From Plantago elongata (taxonomy: Eukaryota; Streptophyta; Magnoliopsida; Lamiales; Plantaginaceae), in contig JAYMSP010000598.1 in the NCBI GenBank assembly GCA_036897095.1, positions 1-46,111 of the forward strand: 46,111 bases of DNA, given 5' to 3'. How positions within the stretch are numbered: position 1 is the first letter of the stretch; the number at the start of each line of letters is the position of its first letter. The notes under the pieces are model-generated. The model had not been told where the DNA came from. It saw only the letters and a program-made list of their open reading frames with translations, and did no database searches. The position numbers and the translations under genes are program-made. Positions 22,160-33,897 of this stretch are shown one piece after another.

Positions 22160-25060
22160 TGAAGAGACAATTTTGGAGGAGGATCACCAATAAAGTAGCG
22201 CTGATGTGTTATATTATATTTATCTATGGAAAAATTTCATAAATTATATTAATGTACTATTCTATGTGAAAATTTAAAGTAGTAATAAATTATTTAAAAA
22301 TTAAAGAAAATGTGAATACAGTGTGCAAAATTGAATATGAAGTAATGAGGTTGTGCGGATGGATGATTATTATTATAACATAAATATGTAATCATATTAA
22401 TTATTCAACTTATTATAACTAGATTCTATTTTTTCAACTCTACAAAAAGGTGAAACTGGAAGTCTAGAGTCTAGACACTCCTTAATTTCATTTGTTTATT
22501 AAGATAATACTACACTTAAAAATAATATACTCACTTCATCTCTGATTCATCTTTGACGAATCGGTCCTAAATATTAATAAAAAATAATAAAGTAGAAAAT
22601 AAGGTGTTGAAGTAAAAAAAAAAAGTGAATAAAGTATATAGAAGAAATTGTGATAGAGAAGGAAAAAACATGAATAAAGAGAGATTTTTCATTTGAGGGA
22701 TATGAAGGTGAAGTGAAGACGAACAAAAATAAAATACGGGTTGATGAAGTTGAAACTTAAAACGAAGAGAGTAAGTGTTTAAATTATACATCAAATGCTT
22801 GAAAAAATATTAACCAATCCAAAATAGATTTTCCATGATGTATTATACATGATGATTTCCTAAAAAAATTTACCAAACCACATGATGTAGTATTCATGAT
22901 GATTTAAGTTGTTGCATAGTGCAACATCAAATTAATACACATGATACAATATTAAAAATATTAGAAATTAGTACTTCATTCTTCATCAATCACTAGTGAA
23001 TTAATAGCTCACAATATTTCTTCATCAATACAAGGGAATTCAAAACTTGGCAAATTAATCATTTTTAATATTCATCATGTTTGAGTGGCATTCCTCTATA
23101 TATGTTGTTAGTTGATACTCTCCTATGGTGATATTTCCGATTAATCCTATAATACTTATCCGTCACCGTTTTAGATATTCATTCGAGATTAATTTCTTCT
23201 CGTTGTTTTTTAAATATCCAACCGACATTCTATCGGCATCCGCTCACCAAGCCTCTGGGAAGCATGTACACATTGTCATGTTCTCCAGTCCAATTGATCG
23301 TTGGGGCAATCTACTTGTTTTTCCTATATGTTCACAAGCTCATTTATTTGCGTTCCAACATGTATTTTGCCATCATTGAGTTAGGAGTTAGGTTGTGTTC
23401 TCTTCAGCTGAAAACCACTTCAGTCCAGTTCAATTGAATTCAACTCGAGTTAGTTATAACTTATGTCTTACTTTAGTTAAGTTGAATTGAATTCAGTCAG
23501 TTCAGTTTTATCCAATTCAATAAGTCATGTTCAATTAAGCAAATTTTAATTGAAAGGGAATAAAGTCATAAAAGCCAATAATACAATAATCTCAATTATA
23601 AAGATAGAATAGGAGCGGTTATAATCGTTATGATAAGAGTTAAGATAGGTGCCAATAAGTTTAATGGCGTGGGACCTGCGACAGTTGAGGCGTTAAATCC
23701 GCATTAGGAATACAACATTTTGGTTGAGTAAAAAAGTAGTATGTATTTTTGTAGTAGTACGTTGAATACAAACATTTTGGCCGTTATGTTATATTAAATT
23801 TGTTCTGTTCTGTTCTGGAGACATGTGAAGACTACTGTGGCTGGTTTAGTACATTTTGGCCATTTTGGTGTGTTATATGACATCGACTAGTTTGTTCACT
23901 TTCACTCTACTCTCACTCCATCACATAGTACATGATTATTTATTACTATTGATTAAGAAGATGCTACTATAACTTTGATTTGCTTTGATTAACGCAACTA
24001 ATGATGATGATCAATAACACAGTCTTAGTTTGATTTGCATAAAAGTAAGGGCATTTGTGTTAGTTAACTTAACGCCAACATTCCTTCTACCAATAACTTT
24101 GCGGACCTAATGAATTTAATAACATCACTTCTTCGATCTTGCCCTGCAACTTAGTACGTGATCAACAAGTGTATTTCAAGAGCTTCCGTTCCCCTAAAAC
24201 AGAAGAAAGGTGTGTTAGAATCACTAAAATTATTCAAATGATACAAAGAGAAGCACCAGTTTATTTCATATTCTCGGGATTACGTTTTTATTCAAATAAG
24301 AATCGCGACTTGTACATTGCTTGCTAAGTTTAATGGCTGTAGTTTTGCCTATTTATAGTTTTCTTTCTTCTTCTTCAGTTAATTCATTCCTGTAAACATT
24401 CTTCCTTTTCATTATTCAATACATAGTTTTTCTATTCATTACTTCTCACAGGGTGAGCGATTAGGAGTTGCGAGATGTGCAGTCTTCAAGCTTGGTTATC
24501 TGTTTTGTCATTTTAGTTATCTAATTATGGGAATTAGAATGTGAGATTTCAAATACTTGTCAATATTTCGGTTATATATAATATCAGAGTTCAACATTTA
24601 ACAATACTACATTGGTCCAAAATCCTTTATTCACGTTGACAAATTAATTTCTCAAATTTTCAAATGGAATTAGTTCCGTTGATTGTTCTTGCAAAATTAA
24701 TATTGTTACGAGATGAGAACTCATTTATGAAGATTAGTAGACTTAACATTTGATGGAAACAAAGCGAGTCCACATGTTGAGCTCAATAAAGAGGTAAAGT
24801 TGGAGTCATGTCTGGTTAATTCAGTTACTATTAATTTGTGAGCTGAGTTTAACTATAAATGTGAACGGCTCGCTCTTGAAAGTGACGCTTCAACTACAAC
24901 GGCACCTTCCGCTAATTCCTCACAATTGTGTGCGTCTATTCATTTCTATTCTTTGCCTTTGGGTCCTCCCCTAGTTTATCTTTTTCAATTTCTTTGTCTT
25001 TTTCAAAATACTTTATGACAAAATTTTGTTTGTTTCATATTTCAAATAGTTACACGTGGA
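22160..25060. other. Long upstream/intergenic region
   Basis: About 2.9 kb, AT-rich, with no gene recognised. A repeated 'catgatgtagtattcatgat' type block occurs near 22835-22905, followed by a small palindrome 'gttgcatagtgcaac' (about 22910-22924). At 23395-23540 there are runs of 'gttcagtt/gaattcaa' words starting 'gttgtgttctcttcag', which look like a decayed MITE, but I could not define its ends. Confidence 0.4.
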
Positions 25061-25135
25061 CGACGAAGCACAACTCAATTAGTAAGACGTTTCAACTCCA
25101 TTCAATAGGTTGGAGGTTCGAGTCACCCTTTAACC
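25061..25135 (+). mobile_element. tRNA-derived SINE-like fragment, copy 1
   Basis: The sequence has a pol III box-A-like part 'caactcaattagtaagacg' and, about 35 bp later, a box-B-like 'ggaggttcgagtcac' (consensus GGTTCGANNC). Spacing and words match the tRNA-related head of plant SINEs. It pairs with a better preserved inverted copy at 26239-26330. No intact tRNA cloverleaf is formed, so I do not call a tRNA gene. Confidence 0.55.
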
Positions 25136-26238
25136 ATTTAAAGAAAATAGAATAGTTACACATCTTTTAAATATTATTAATAACAAATTTATAATCGTTA
25201 ATTCATCCTCTATAACTGGAACACTTACACGAGGTTAAGTATTAGACATAACAAATTTATAAATGTTCATAAGATTCTACAATGTCGGTGTAACATGCGC
25301 TCGTGTTTATTGTGCTTTTTAAGTTACGTACAGCTGAGTGGTGTCCAAAGGAAAAGAATAAAAAGTTCTCTTCAATTCTTTCATTATGCGATATATTGTA
25401 GTGGAGGAAGAAAATAAAACATTACAAATTACTCGTTTCTACTTTATGTTAAAATTTGTTCTCGTGTACAGATATACAACCTAACGATAAACTTCTATCT
25501 TCTCAGTATATATTCATAAATTAAAGGTTTATACGATATTTCTCCAGACAAGTCTACCAAATACTTATAAGTTATAACCATAATGTATGTATCCACATTT
25601 TCCGCTTCTAATTCTATTTATGTTTATTGTTTTTAGACATTTAATTACAATACATTAAATTCAATATTTTAGCTTTTGCTACTCTTGATTACTCCCTCCG
25701 TCACAGTAAACAACGTCTTTACTCTATTGCTTAATTATCGAACTCGATTATACTAATTTGCAGATTGTTAAATTGACCCCATTCCACAACTTGATGATCA
25801 AGATAATTGATGAAGGTCACCAATATTCACAATATGCTAGTCATATTCTAAAGCTTATCACAAACAATCATGGATTCAGGGGAGAAGGGATTCGAGGTAC
25901 TTTTGCCATTATCATGGCTATATATAGAAACCTTCACAATTTTCACTATATGCTATGTTTCTGCATCGCGGCGTTGAACAACGATATCCATCACTATGGT
26001 CTCAAGGTTGATCGTTATTGTAAAAGACACCCTGTGCGAGCTCCTAGATTTGATGGAATTGTTCATTGCAATGAATGTATTCTCAATCTTGAAATTTTTT
26101 GTTTCACAAACATCATTTACTTTGATTTCTTCTCCAACAACAATGTGTTCCAGATCCGCGCGGATTATGGCTAAATATGATAGATTGTATGCTGGTTTTG
26201 TGTAACCATTTGAAATGGATTATTAATATTGTTAATTT
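25136..26238. other. Segment between the inverted SINE-like copies
   Basis: Contains a 138-residue open frame (25758-26174, TTG/CTG-type or unclear start) that I do not recognise. It is rich in His, Asn and Ile and lacks a known domain. A Stowaway-like end 'actccctccgtcac' sits at 25691 with no partner end found nearby. Nothing firm can be called. Confidence 0.35.
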
Positions 26239-26330
26239 TTTTTCTTTTTTTAAAGCTAAATAGTGAATCGAACCCCCAAACTATTGGTTAGAGATAAAGC
26301 GTCTTACCAACTGAGTTGCATTTCGTTGTC
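26239..26330 (-). mobile_element. tRNA-derived SINE-like fragment, copy 2
   Basis: On the minus strand: 'gcaactcagttggtaagacg' (box A), then 'gggggttcgattcac' (box B), then an A-rich run 'aaaaaaagaaaaaaaa'. The order head, box A, box B, A-rich tail fits a short plant SINE or SINE head. It lies opposite in orientation to the copy at 25061-25135, about 1.1 kb apart. Confidence 0.6.
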
Positions 26331-26868
26331 GGATTATTAGTATTATTGATATCAAATAATAAAATCGTTGAGATTAAATTTATGTTTTTATACAATTTCT
26401 TAGCATATAATTAACTTATGGTCACTACTTACTTACGTGTGATATAATTTATGCCTATAATACATAATTACGTCAACAGCAGAAGTGACTAAATGAAGAC
26501 AAGAATGTTCAATCAATTGAAATTCAAATTATAAAGCAAATAAATTAATTTAACGCTGAGTCCATATTTCAAAAGTTTGTACTACTATAGATGGATACGT
26601 TTGGTACATATATATTTCAATCAAAATTGTCTACCCAATTAATCTGATTCTTATTAACTTTATCATTTCAATATTAAATTCGGGCCACACGGATGAAGGA
26701 GTTTAAATCTATTGACATCTTTCTAATGAAACTCTTTGATTCACGAATACTATGTGTATTACGCAGCATGATATGTTTAAGCCATGCAATATGGAATGTG
26801 TATCCACCATTCATATGGCTATAATATTGTAGAATATTATCAATACCTTATTTTGTTCATTACCTAAC

Positions 26869-26880
26869 TCTATAAATACT
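26869..26880 (+). promoter_or_regulatory. TATA-like box before the F-box relic
   Basis: 'ctctataaatac' lies about 45-50 bp upstream of the ATG at 26922. It looks like a retained core promoter of the broken F-box gene. Confidence 0.4.
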
Positions 26881-26921
26881 ATCCATTGTACCCGTTCTTC
26901 ATAGTACACTAACGTTTTACA

Positions 26922-27279
26922 ATGGTAAAACGCAGTATAGCTCCGAAAACCACATTCTCCAATGTGCCGGACGACTTGCAAATGGATATCATGTTTTTAT
27001 TTGCGATCGACAACATTTAGGACTGCGAGAGTGTGATATTATGACATTTTTCATAAATTGCTATTACTTTTAACATACCAGATTTGATTTATTAAATGTT
27101 TTATGTTCATTTTAAAGTCAGAAGATTTTTACAAAGATCCCTTAACACACCATGTTCTTCGATCGCGTTAACTGTACGGTATACAGCGTATCACTTGAAA
27201 GAATCCAATATCGTCTAAGGCCGTATTCATGAACCAATGTCTTAACGCAAAAAATTCAGAGTGTTTCATTCAAGTCCAG
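26922..27279 (+). pseudogene. F-box protein relic (At1g67623/At2g35280-like)
   Basis: The ATG at 26922 gives MVKRSIAPKTTFSNVPDDLQ, then MDIMFLFAIDNI and a stop at 27018-27020, where the family would continue into the second half of the F-box. 'NVPDDLQMDI' corresponds to the LP.D.Q..IL core. Past the stop, DCESV follows in frame; further on EDFYKDPLTHHV and VFMNQCLNAKNSECFIQVQ (about 27222-27279) resemble the FM.KC...N.EALYR stretch of this family. Frames differ between pieces. The family assignment is by memory and the pieces are short. Confidence 0.4.
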
Positions 27280-28239
27280 CCAACACAATTTTAACTTTTT
27301 TTTTCCTCATGTGTAGAAAGTTGCGCGTCAATTTTTCTTATTTAAGATGTGATAATCGAAGATATAATACGAATCTCCTCTAAAACTCATTAATTTATAT
27401 AATTTGTTATTTTTTTATAGTTAATTAGTAGCTAAAATTAACAACTAAAAATTGAATGAGATAATTTCTTTTACTTATTTATATCATTCTACTTAAATAA
27501 TTCAAAACTATTAAAGATTGATATGAAATCATTTCATATCACTCTCCATCCATATCGGAGGCTGCCAGCCATTTAATTACATTTTTTATTCAAAGAAATG
27601 TTTTAATTGTGAATACTAATTTCATTACTCTCTCTTAATTATGTGAAGTAGGAAACTTCCATGATTTTAAAGTATACACTAAACCTGGCCTAAAATTTCA
27701 TAAAAATAAATATGAGGACTATTAAGTACATAGCAGCTTAAATGCATGTATAATCCATTTGAATCGGACATTGTTTTATAGTACAAAGATGGACATAATT
27801 AAACATACTAAAAGCTTCGTAGACTCATCGATGTCGTCTCAACTCTATATCTACTGTAAATCCTTTATTTTAAGCTTCCATTACCATCAAATCCATCTCT
27901 CAATGTTTTTAGCAATAAATTTCTACATCAAATGTGTGCAGTTCATATCTTTTCGGGTTAGTTTCATTTAATACCCCTCTTAGATGTTCTAATTACACTT
28001 TGATCCATGTTACTTCAATACTAATATATATATATTCATTTTTTTTTATTTTTTCATTGACTAAAAAAATGATGCCAAATACGGTCTTATTTCGTCAATT
28101 TAAAAGGCATCCCATATTCCTTTCTAATTCAACATAAATACTTTATTTTTATAATACGATAATGGTGGATTTAATGTCTTTTTAAATTTTTTAATTCTTA
28201 ATGTTTATTGTTTGATTTCAAATAGCTTAATTAAAATGG
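27280..28239. other. Intergenic, no gene seen
   Basis: AT-rich sequence with several short chance open frames. No domain, RNA gene or element recognised. Confidence 0.45.
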
Positions 28240-28535
28240 TGGAAAACTCTCTTCATTTATCTCTTAACTTTCTTGATCTTCATGATGGATGCACGTCCGA
28301 CTCTCTAGACGGAGAACTATCTTTCATCCTCCTCTCTACTTGTTCTTGATCTCAATGATAGATATGTCTGGGGAGGGGGACTTAGACTCTCTAGGCGGGA
28401 AATTGCCATTGATTCTCTCTCTCTAACTTTCTTGATCTCACTGATGGACCCTGATTTGGGGGGGGGGGGGGATTGGACATATACTTTGTACTGGGGAACT
28501 CTCTTTGATCTTCTCTCTAATTTCTTCATCTATAA
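28240..28535. repeat. Minisatellite-like repeats (~85-100 bp units) with G14 run
   Basis: Four imperfect units follow one another, each built as 'gaactctctt(t/c)at..tctctctaactttcttgatct..atgatgga' and most ending in 'gactctctagg' or similar. The third unit contains an uninterrupted run of 14 G (28458-28471), and a further G/C-rich block follows at 28552-28576. The open frame on the minus strand through it is a by-product. Confidence 0.6.
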
Positions 28536-29876
28536 AGGGTTCGTGGGTTAGGCGGGGCCCGGGGGAGGGGGGAGGTTGTGGAGGAGACAACTATATCGTG
28601 TGAAATTATGAATGTAATATATTAATTTATTTATTTTCATTTTTTGGTGATGTGATACATATCACCGCAAGGTTGGAAAAAAATAACCTTAGCATATGAA
28701 ATTATGTTTCTAGAATAATAATTTCTTTTTCTTGCAAAATGAAAAGAATTAGTAATCTTTTTGTATGTTAGTTGGGGTGACCGCATGACATCACAAAGGT
28801 TATGGAAAATGGGAATAACCCTTTGATTGTGTTGTACTTTGATTCATTTTGAAAGATACAAAAGAAAAAATATGTATGTTATAATTAACTGGTCCGTACG
28901 GTATAACTTGATACAAAATATATAATATCAACCCATCGGATTTCAAACGGATTAAGACGGGATCATATATACCCCTTTCAAAGCTATGTTTCGAGTAATC
29001 ATATTTTTTCTATTGTTTTAGAAAATGATCAACTTTGTTTATATAAGTTTTGATTACCTTATTTTCTTTGTTTACTTTATCATTTTTTTTAATTTATTGT
29101 TGAAAGTAAACTATACCGTAATATCGTTACGGGTTAATACTAATTTACATTTTATATATACTTGTCCTCCAATATTTTACATTGCACATTAAATTTTGTA
29201 TCAAAAATAAATGGACATTTACTCCATATCTGAGGGAGTACATGATGATATAGAAATAATTAGTGAAAATGTGACAGAATGCAGTAATCATATGACTGAG
29301 CAGTATCGAGTTACTCGAGTATACAGAGTGTTAAGTCATATGGAGCTGATCACATTCACACGTGGTGGCCCATGTTTAATTTCTCATAATCTGCATTAAT
29401 TAGACTACCTAAATTCCTCAAGATAATTTAATTTGCATAACTAGCTAGGTAGCTTAGACAACTCACACGTACGTACGTATTATACCTTCGGTGATAATTA
29501 TTCATCTTTAATCAACTTGTTACACGTTTAAATTTGACTAACGAGATGATCCATTGACTTTATTATGGATATCAATTATCAAATTATCAATTAGATTGAT
29601 TAATTAAGTTAATTAATTGGAGGTCGTATCACTCATGTGTTCGCCAACTCTATTATGCATATCAACACACTGTCAATTAATTGGTCACGACCATTACGCA
29701 CGTATCTGCGTATTTTACTTTAATGATTAATAGTGCTCGCCACGATCATTTCTCTCTTATCAATCATTTCAAAATGTTATTGGCGAATTCTTCCCACAAT
29801 ATTTTTACCCAAACATGTTCGTTTTTGTTAAAGTATACTACGTTTCCAAAGTGGTTCTTGGATTGGAGTGACAGAC
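28536..29876. other. Intergenic, no gene seen
   Basis: Starts with the G/C-rich block at 28552-28576. Otherwise AT-rich. A Stowaway-like 3' end ('ctgagggagta') is seen at 29231-29241 without a matching left end. A small 'cgtacgtacgta' repeat lies at 29468. Confidence 0.4.
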
Positions 29877-30223
29877 TTACACCATTTTCAATGATGATGG
29901 AATCATGACGTGTCGTCGTGATACGAGGATGTGTGTATTTTTATTGTAACTGTGACGCGTCGTGGTTGCCACATCGTAATCTTTTTTCTTCTTTTTTTTA
30001 AGTTTACATGTTATGAAATTGTTTAAAAGTTGAAATTAACAAAATTGTATTTTATTGAAGAAGTTTTATAATTTATTAAGATAGAACAAACCACGAATAT
30101 GTTACAACATAGTGCGGAGAATTTAAATCGAATGAAAAGAAAATGCAACAAACCCACAACACACAAAACATCGAAATAAACAAACACACAATCTCGATTG
30201 AAGATCCATCTTCGCTGTTGCCT

Positions 30224-30682
30224 TCAAATATGTTCCATCAAGTCGTTTGTTAGCTGGGTATGCGTGATTAAATTATGCATCCGACGTAAATTGTTCATGT
30301 ATTCCGGAATAGTATTTATTGTAGACAGAGCCCGACGGATACAAACTCCATCAATGAGATCCGGTACATGCTCATATGTATCTTGTTCGAGCTCTTCAAT
30401 TTCTTCGTCATAGTTTAGGTATCTGTGGCGATCATCTTCAACTATCATGTTGTGGAGTGTTATGCAACAATCCATAATCTTTTCGAGAATGACTTTGTCG
30501 TGCGCAAGGGCCGGATTTCGTATAATTGCAAATCGTGCTTGCATAACTTCGAAAGCACGCTCGACGTCTTTGCGGCAGGACTCTTGAAGCTCGGAGAACT
30601 TGGCTTGTTTGTGAGTTACCGGATTCGGGATGGCAGGAACAAACGTAGTCCAAGCTGGGTAGATTCCATCGGCTTATTTGTG
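30224..30682 (-). pseudogene. PIF/Harbinger transposase (DDE), C-terminal fragment
   Basis: The minus-strand frame reads ADGIYPAWTTFVPAIPNPVT, HKQAKFSELQESCRKDVERA, FEVMQARFAIIRNPALAHDK and VILEKIMDCCITLHNMIVED. These are the family-typical blocks of the HARBI1/ALP1-like nuclease (GIYP.W.TF, F...QE..RKDVERAFGVLQ.RFAI, CI.LHNMI.ED), which includes the last acidic position region of the DDE triad. A stop (TAA) lies directly before ADGIYP, and the upstream part with the first Asp residues is absent. An intact tail runs to about 30224. It cannot be an active transposase. Confidence 0.85.
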
Positions 30683-30826
30683 AGTTACCGTAACTAATGA
30701 TTTATGTCATCTCTTAGCCGCCCCCATCTTCCACGAAGTGAATCATGCGAATGGAATTTATCCATCCCGGTTATCATTCCTATCCTCTTGATATTCCCAT
30801 ACTTCTCCGCAACGAGACAGAACAAT

Positions 30827-31143
30827 TTACAGTACTTCTGATGAGGAGAGTAAAATCCTCACTCTCGTTGTATGGGTTGTTCCGTCCGGTAGTTGTGTTT
30901 GTTGTCGCTTATCCGGCTGCATTTCAAGAACAACCTCTGCTTCCGGTGTTTGTGAAAACATTTGTATTTGGGAGGTTGGAGATTGGTAATTTTGAGTGTA
31001 GGGATCTTGGTAGGAGCTTTGAAACAAAGGTCGAACGTAACTCGATTGGGGTTGGGAAGAAGTGGTTTCGAAGTGAGCTTGCATGTACTTATGGTATTTG
31101 TCGGGTTTGTGATTTTCAACCACTGAAAATACTCCGCGTCCAT
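30827..31143 (-). pseudogene. Harbinger ORF1-like fragment
   Basis: An open frame on the minus strand reads MVENHKPDKYHKYMQAHFET, then a Ser/Gln/Tyr/Pro-rich stretch (SSYQDPYTQNYQSPTSQIQM). In plant PIF elements the companion ORF1 (Myb-like DNA-binding protein) often begins with such a low-complexity region. The Myb/SANT part itself is not visible. Position and direction inside the element support the call; similarity is weak. An overlapping frame starts MDAEYFQWLK, also reminiscent of ORF1 starts, so a frameshift is likely. Confidence 0.4.
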
Positions 31144-31569
31144 CTCGCCAGAAAATTGAATTGGATAGGGTGTTTTGAGGGGAAGAGAGTTTTTTAAGTT
31201 TAATTAAGATGGAAAGAGGAGTTGGAGGTCGGATGATCCGAAAAATATCATGATTGGTTTCATTTTATAGATCTAGAAAAATATAACTGTTGGTGAGTTT
31301 TATTTATTTTTTTATTTCGTATTTTCGGAGATATTACTGTTTTTTAACGGATATAAATCGAAAAATTAAAAAAAAAAAACAAAACCACCAACGTGCGCCA
31401 AGTGGCAGCAGCCAATCGACTGTGCCTGTGCACGCCAGCAGCTGGCGAAGCGGCGTGGCACGCCGTGCGTGTAACGACGCGCGTAATGGCACGTGGTCAC
31501 AGCGGCATTGGAGACGCCGCGACACGTCGTGCGCCAACGCCCGCAACGTCTCCATTGGAGACGGTCTTA

Positions 31570-33897
31570 GGGAATATATACTCAGATATTGCTCAAACTC
31601 AATACATCTAATAATTCTTCCAGAAAGTCACATATTTACTATACCAGTAAAATAGACTATTCATCATACATTTGGTGTTTTGCAATATTTATTTTGATCT
31701 TTCACAGTAGAAGGACTTAATTTATTTCACTAAACAATCATAATTAGGAAAATTACAATAAAAAATTCTTTAACATTAAGTAATACATAAAAATGACCTG
31801 ACATGCATTAATACAGTGTTATAATTCAGCGAGTTATGTTTTAATATAATGATGCAATTCAGCGAGTCATGTTTTAATATAGTGTTATAATGTAGATGAT
31901 CTGTAATTGAAATAAAATTTGGAGAGGATCCCTCCACGATGAACCATGGGTGTACTTTATGCATGTAATATCCCCCATTATTCACAAAAAATCATGTCAT
32001 AAAATGTTCATTACTGTACGTGTTTACTATCCTCTGGCACGAATTCTCCCTATAAGTTTTGTGTTGTTGGACACGAGGTGTGGTCTCTTAAGGTGTATAT
32101 CTTGGGCCCACGAAAATGGACTAGTGTAGGATAGTGGGTCGGTGGAAATGGAAATATTAATCTGGGCTTATAGGAACGAGGCTCTCCATGCAGATGTTGA
32201 TGCGGCCCAATCCAGTCATGACTATTTGTAAATGGACTTTCCTGGGGTGAGTACACTTTGTCACAAAATATTATTTTAAAAAATCCAAAATGAATTAATA
32301 TAGTGTAATAAATTGTAACTCAGAAAGTAGTGAGTTAATAAGTGATGTGACTTAACGAGTCATGTGTTAATGTAATATTATAACATATAGGATCAATATT
32401 TAAATTAAAATTTTAAAATGAATACCGACATGTGATGAATTGGTGAGTAACAAACAATGTACCTTTTTAGTATAAAATTTTAAATTTTAAGGAGCAAAAC
32501 ATTTCATGCAAGTAGATTCCCGCAGTGCGACTATGCATGAATAACTTATATAGGTGGATGAAGCTAGAGCTCAACGACAATGGGCAAAAAATGACTAAGG
32601 ACCGCTTATATATGGCTGCAAGAAGAAGGGTAGGGTAGGGTATGGGATGACATTTCCTAATTTTAGAAACGATGGGAGGAATGGAAACATACTTTTCATA
32701 AGACCTATTTTTCACACCATATAATGCAAACTCAGAAGTGTCTGGGGCATGTATTTCAAACCACCTTTTCGGTGAGTTTCGAAAGCCGAAAACTATCTCG
32801 ATCAGATTTTTCAGCCAGCTTGACGTGTAATTCAAATTAAAATTCTCCAGCAAACAAGTGTAAATATTCAATCAGCTTCGTTTTCGGTTACAAATACCCT
32901 CCACAAATCCGGCCCAAATATAAAAAAATTTAGGGTGTAAATATATTATAGGGTTAAAAGCTTAAATATTATTGAACTTTATAAATTTTGACACACATAT
33001 TGTCAAATTTTAATTTTGATACATATATTTTCAATCTTTTAGATGATTTTGCACGTATATGATTTCTGTTGTGTTTTACGTATTATATTACACACGCGCT
33101 CAACTAATGCATGCCATCCTTTTTTTTCTTCCAACTGCTCAGTTACCATAAGAACGCAAAATCATAATATTAGGTTAAATCATTTTCAACCACTCAGAAT
33201 TTCACCCTATTTTATTTTGAACTTGCTATTCTATCAATTGCTAACTCGAACTAATGAAATAATTAATGAGTTGGAAGCTACGGTCATTGTGTGATGGTGA
33301 TGTTCATGGACGGACACCTGATTATAGTACGTACTTCAACATCAATTTATATTTGGTTATGGCCTGCAATCATGTTTGTTTATGAATTTAATGGGTAAGT
33401 ACTTTATCAATTAAATCTAAAGTCGGTCGATCCGTCGAGTTGGGACAATTATACTTGCTTGGAATTCAAACAACTTTATGAAGTTCTGTTACGGAACTAA
33501 GGAACACAAAAATAGTTAGACTAATATCAATCATGTGAATAGAATTAACGCAGATTGATAATCCCAACTTAAACAAAGAATTAGGATTTGAGAAGAAGAA
33601 CGAAAAAAAGAAGTGAAGATCGTTTGTTGAATAGATGTAATTGAACGCATAGGTAATGTAATACGTAAAATTCAACATAAACCATATATATTCAAAACTA
33701 TTTAAAAATTTAAAAATATATGTAAAATTAAAATTTCATCACATGTGTGAGAGAATTTACAAAGTTTAATAATATTAAAATTTTTAACCCTATATTATTA
33801 TATACACACCTTACATAAATCTCCTTTCTTCACCCTTGATTGGGAAAATTGGAAATAGAGAAGAAGAAGAAATCTTGTCCGTTCGTTCGTTCATGTG
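31570..33897. other. Gene-poor region upstream of the CPBP gene
   Basis: A tandem duplication of about 45 bp ('gtgttataattcagcgagtt' / 'atgatgcaattcagcgagtc') lies at 31815-31890, with a related decayed copy near 32300-32390. A 134-residue open frame (32871-32467, minus) has no recognised domain. The last 100 bp before 33898 are GA-rich and are the likely 5' UTR of the downstream gene. Confidence 0.4.

Larger units (their letters stand above)
29880..31566 (-). mobile_element. PIF/Harbinger DNA transposon, decayed (1,687 bp)
   Basis: Flanked by TTA on both sides (29877-29879 and 31567-31569), the expected target duplication. Ends are 'caccattttcaatg' on the left and, reversed, 'gaccgtctccaatggagacg' on the right, which agree as an imperfect terminal inverted repeat with each other and with the MITE at 17069-17683. 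The inside carries, on the minus strand, a Gln/Pro/Ser-rich first ORF (about 31197-30827) and the C-terminal half of the transposase (30700-30224). The catalytic N-terminal half is gone, so it is non-autonomous. The right subterminal region (31390-31560) is CpG-rich. Confidence 0.9.

Noticed and set aside
25061..25135. Functional tRNA gene
   Set aside because: A- and B-box words are present, but no acceptor-stem pairing or intact cloverleaf can be drawn.
25758..26174. 138-residue open frame between SINE-like copies
   Set aside because: I do not recognise it, the start is not a clear ATG, and the surroundings are transposon debris.
28317..28529. 70-residue Pro/Arg/Ser-rich open frame
   Set aside because: It is a reading frame through the minisatellite.
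29221..29241. Complete Stowaway element ending at 29241
   Set aside because: Only one end with 'gagggagta' is visible; no matching left end was found upstream.
32467..32871. 134-residue open frame on the minus strand
   Set aside because: No recognisable domain and ordinary AT-rich flanks; long enough to note but not to call a gene.
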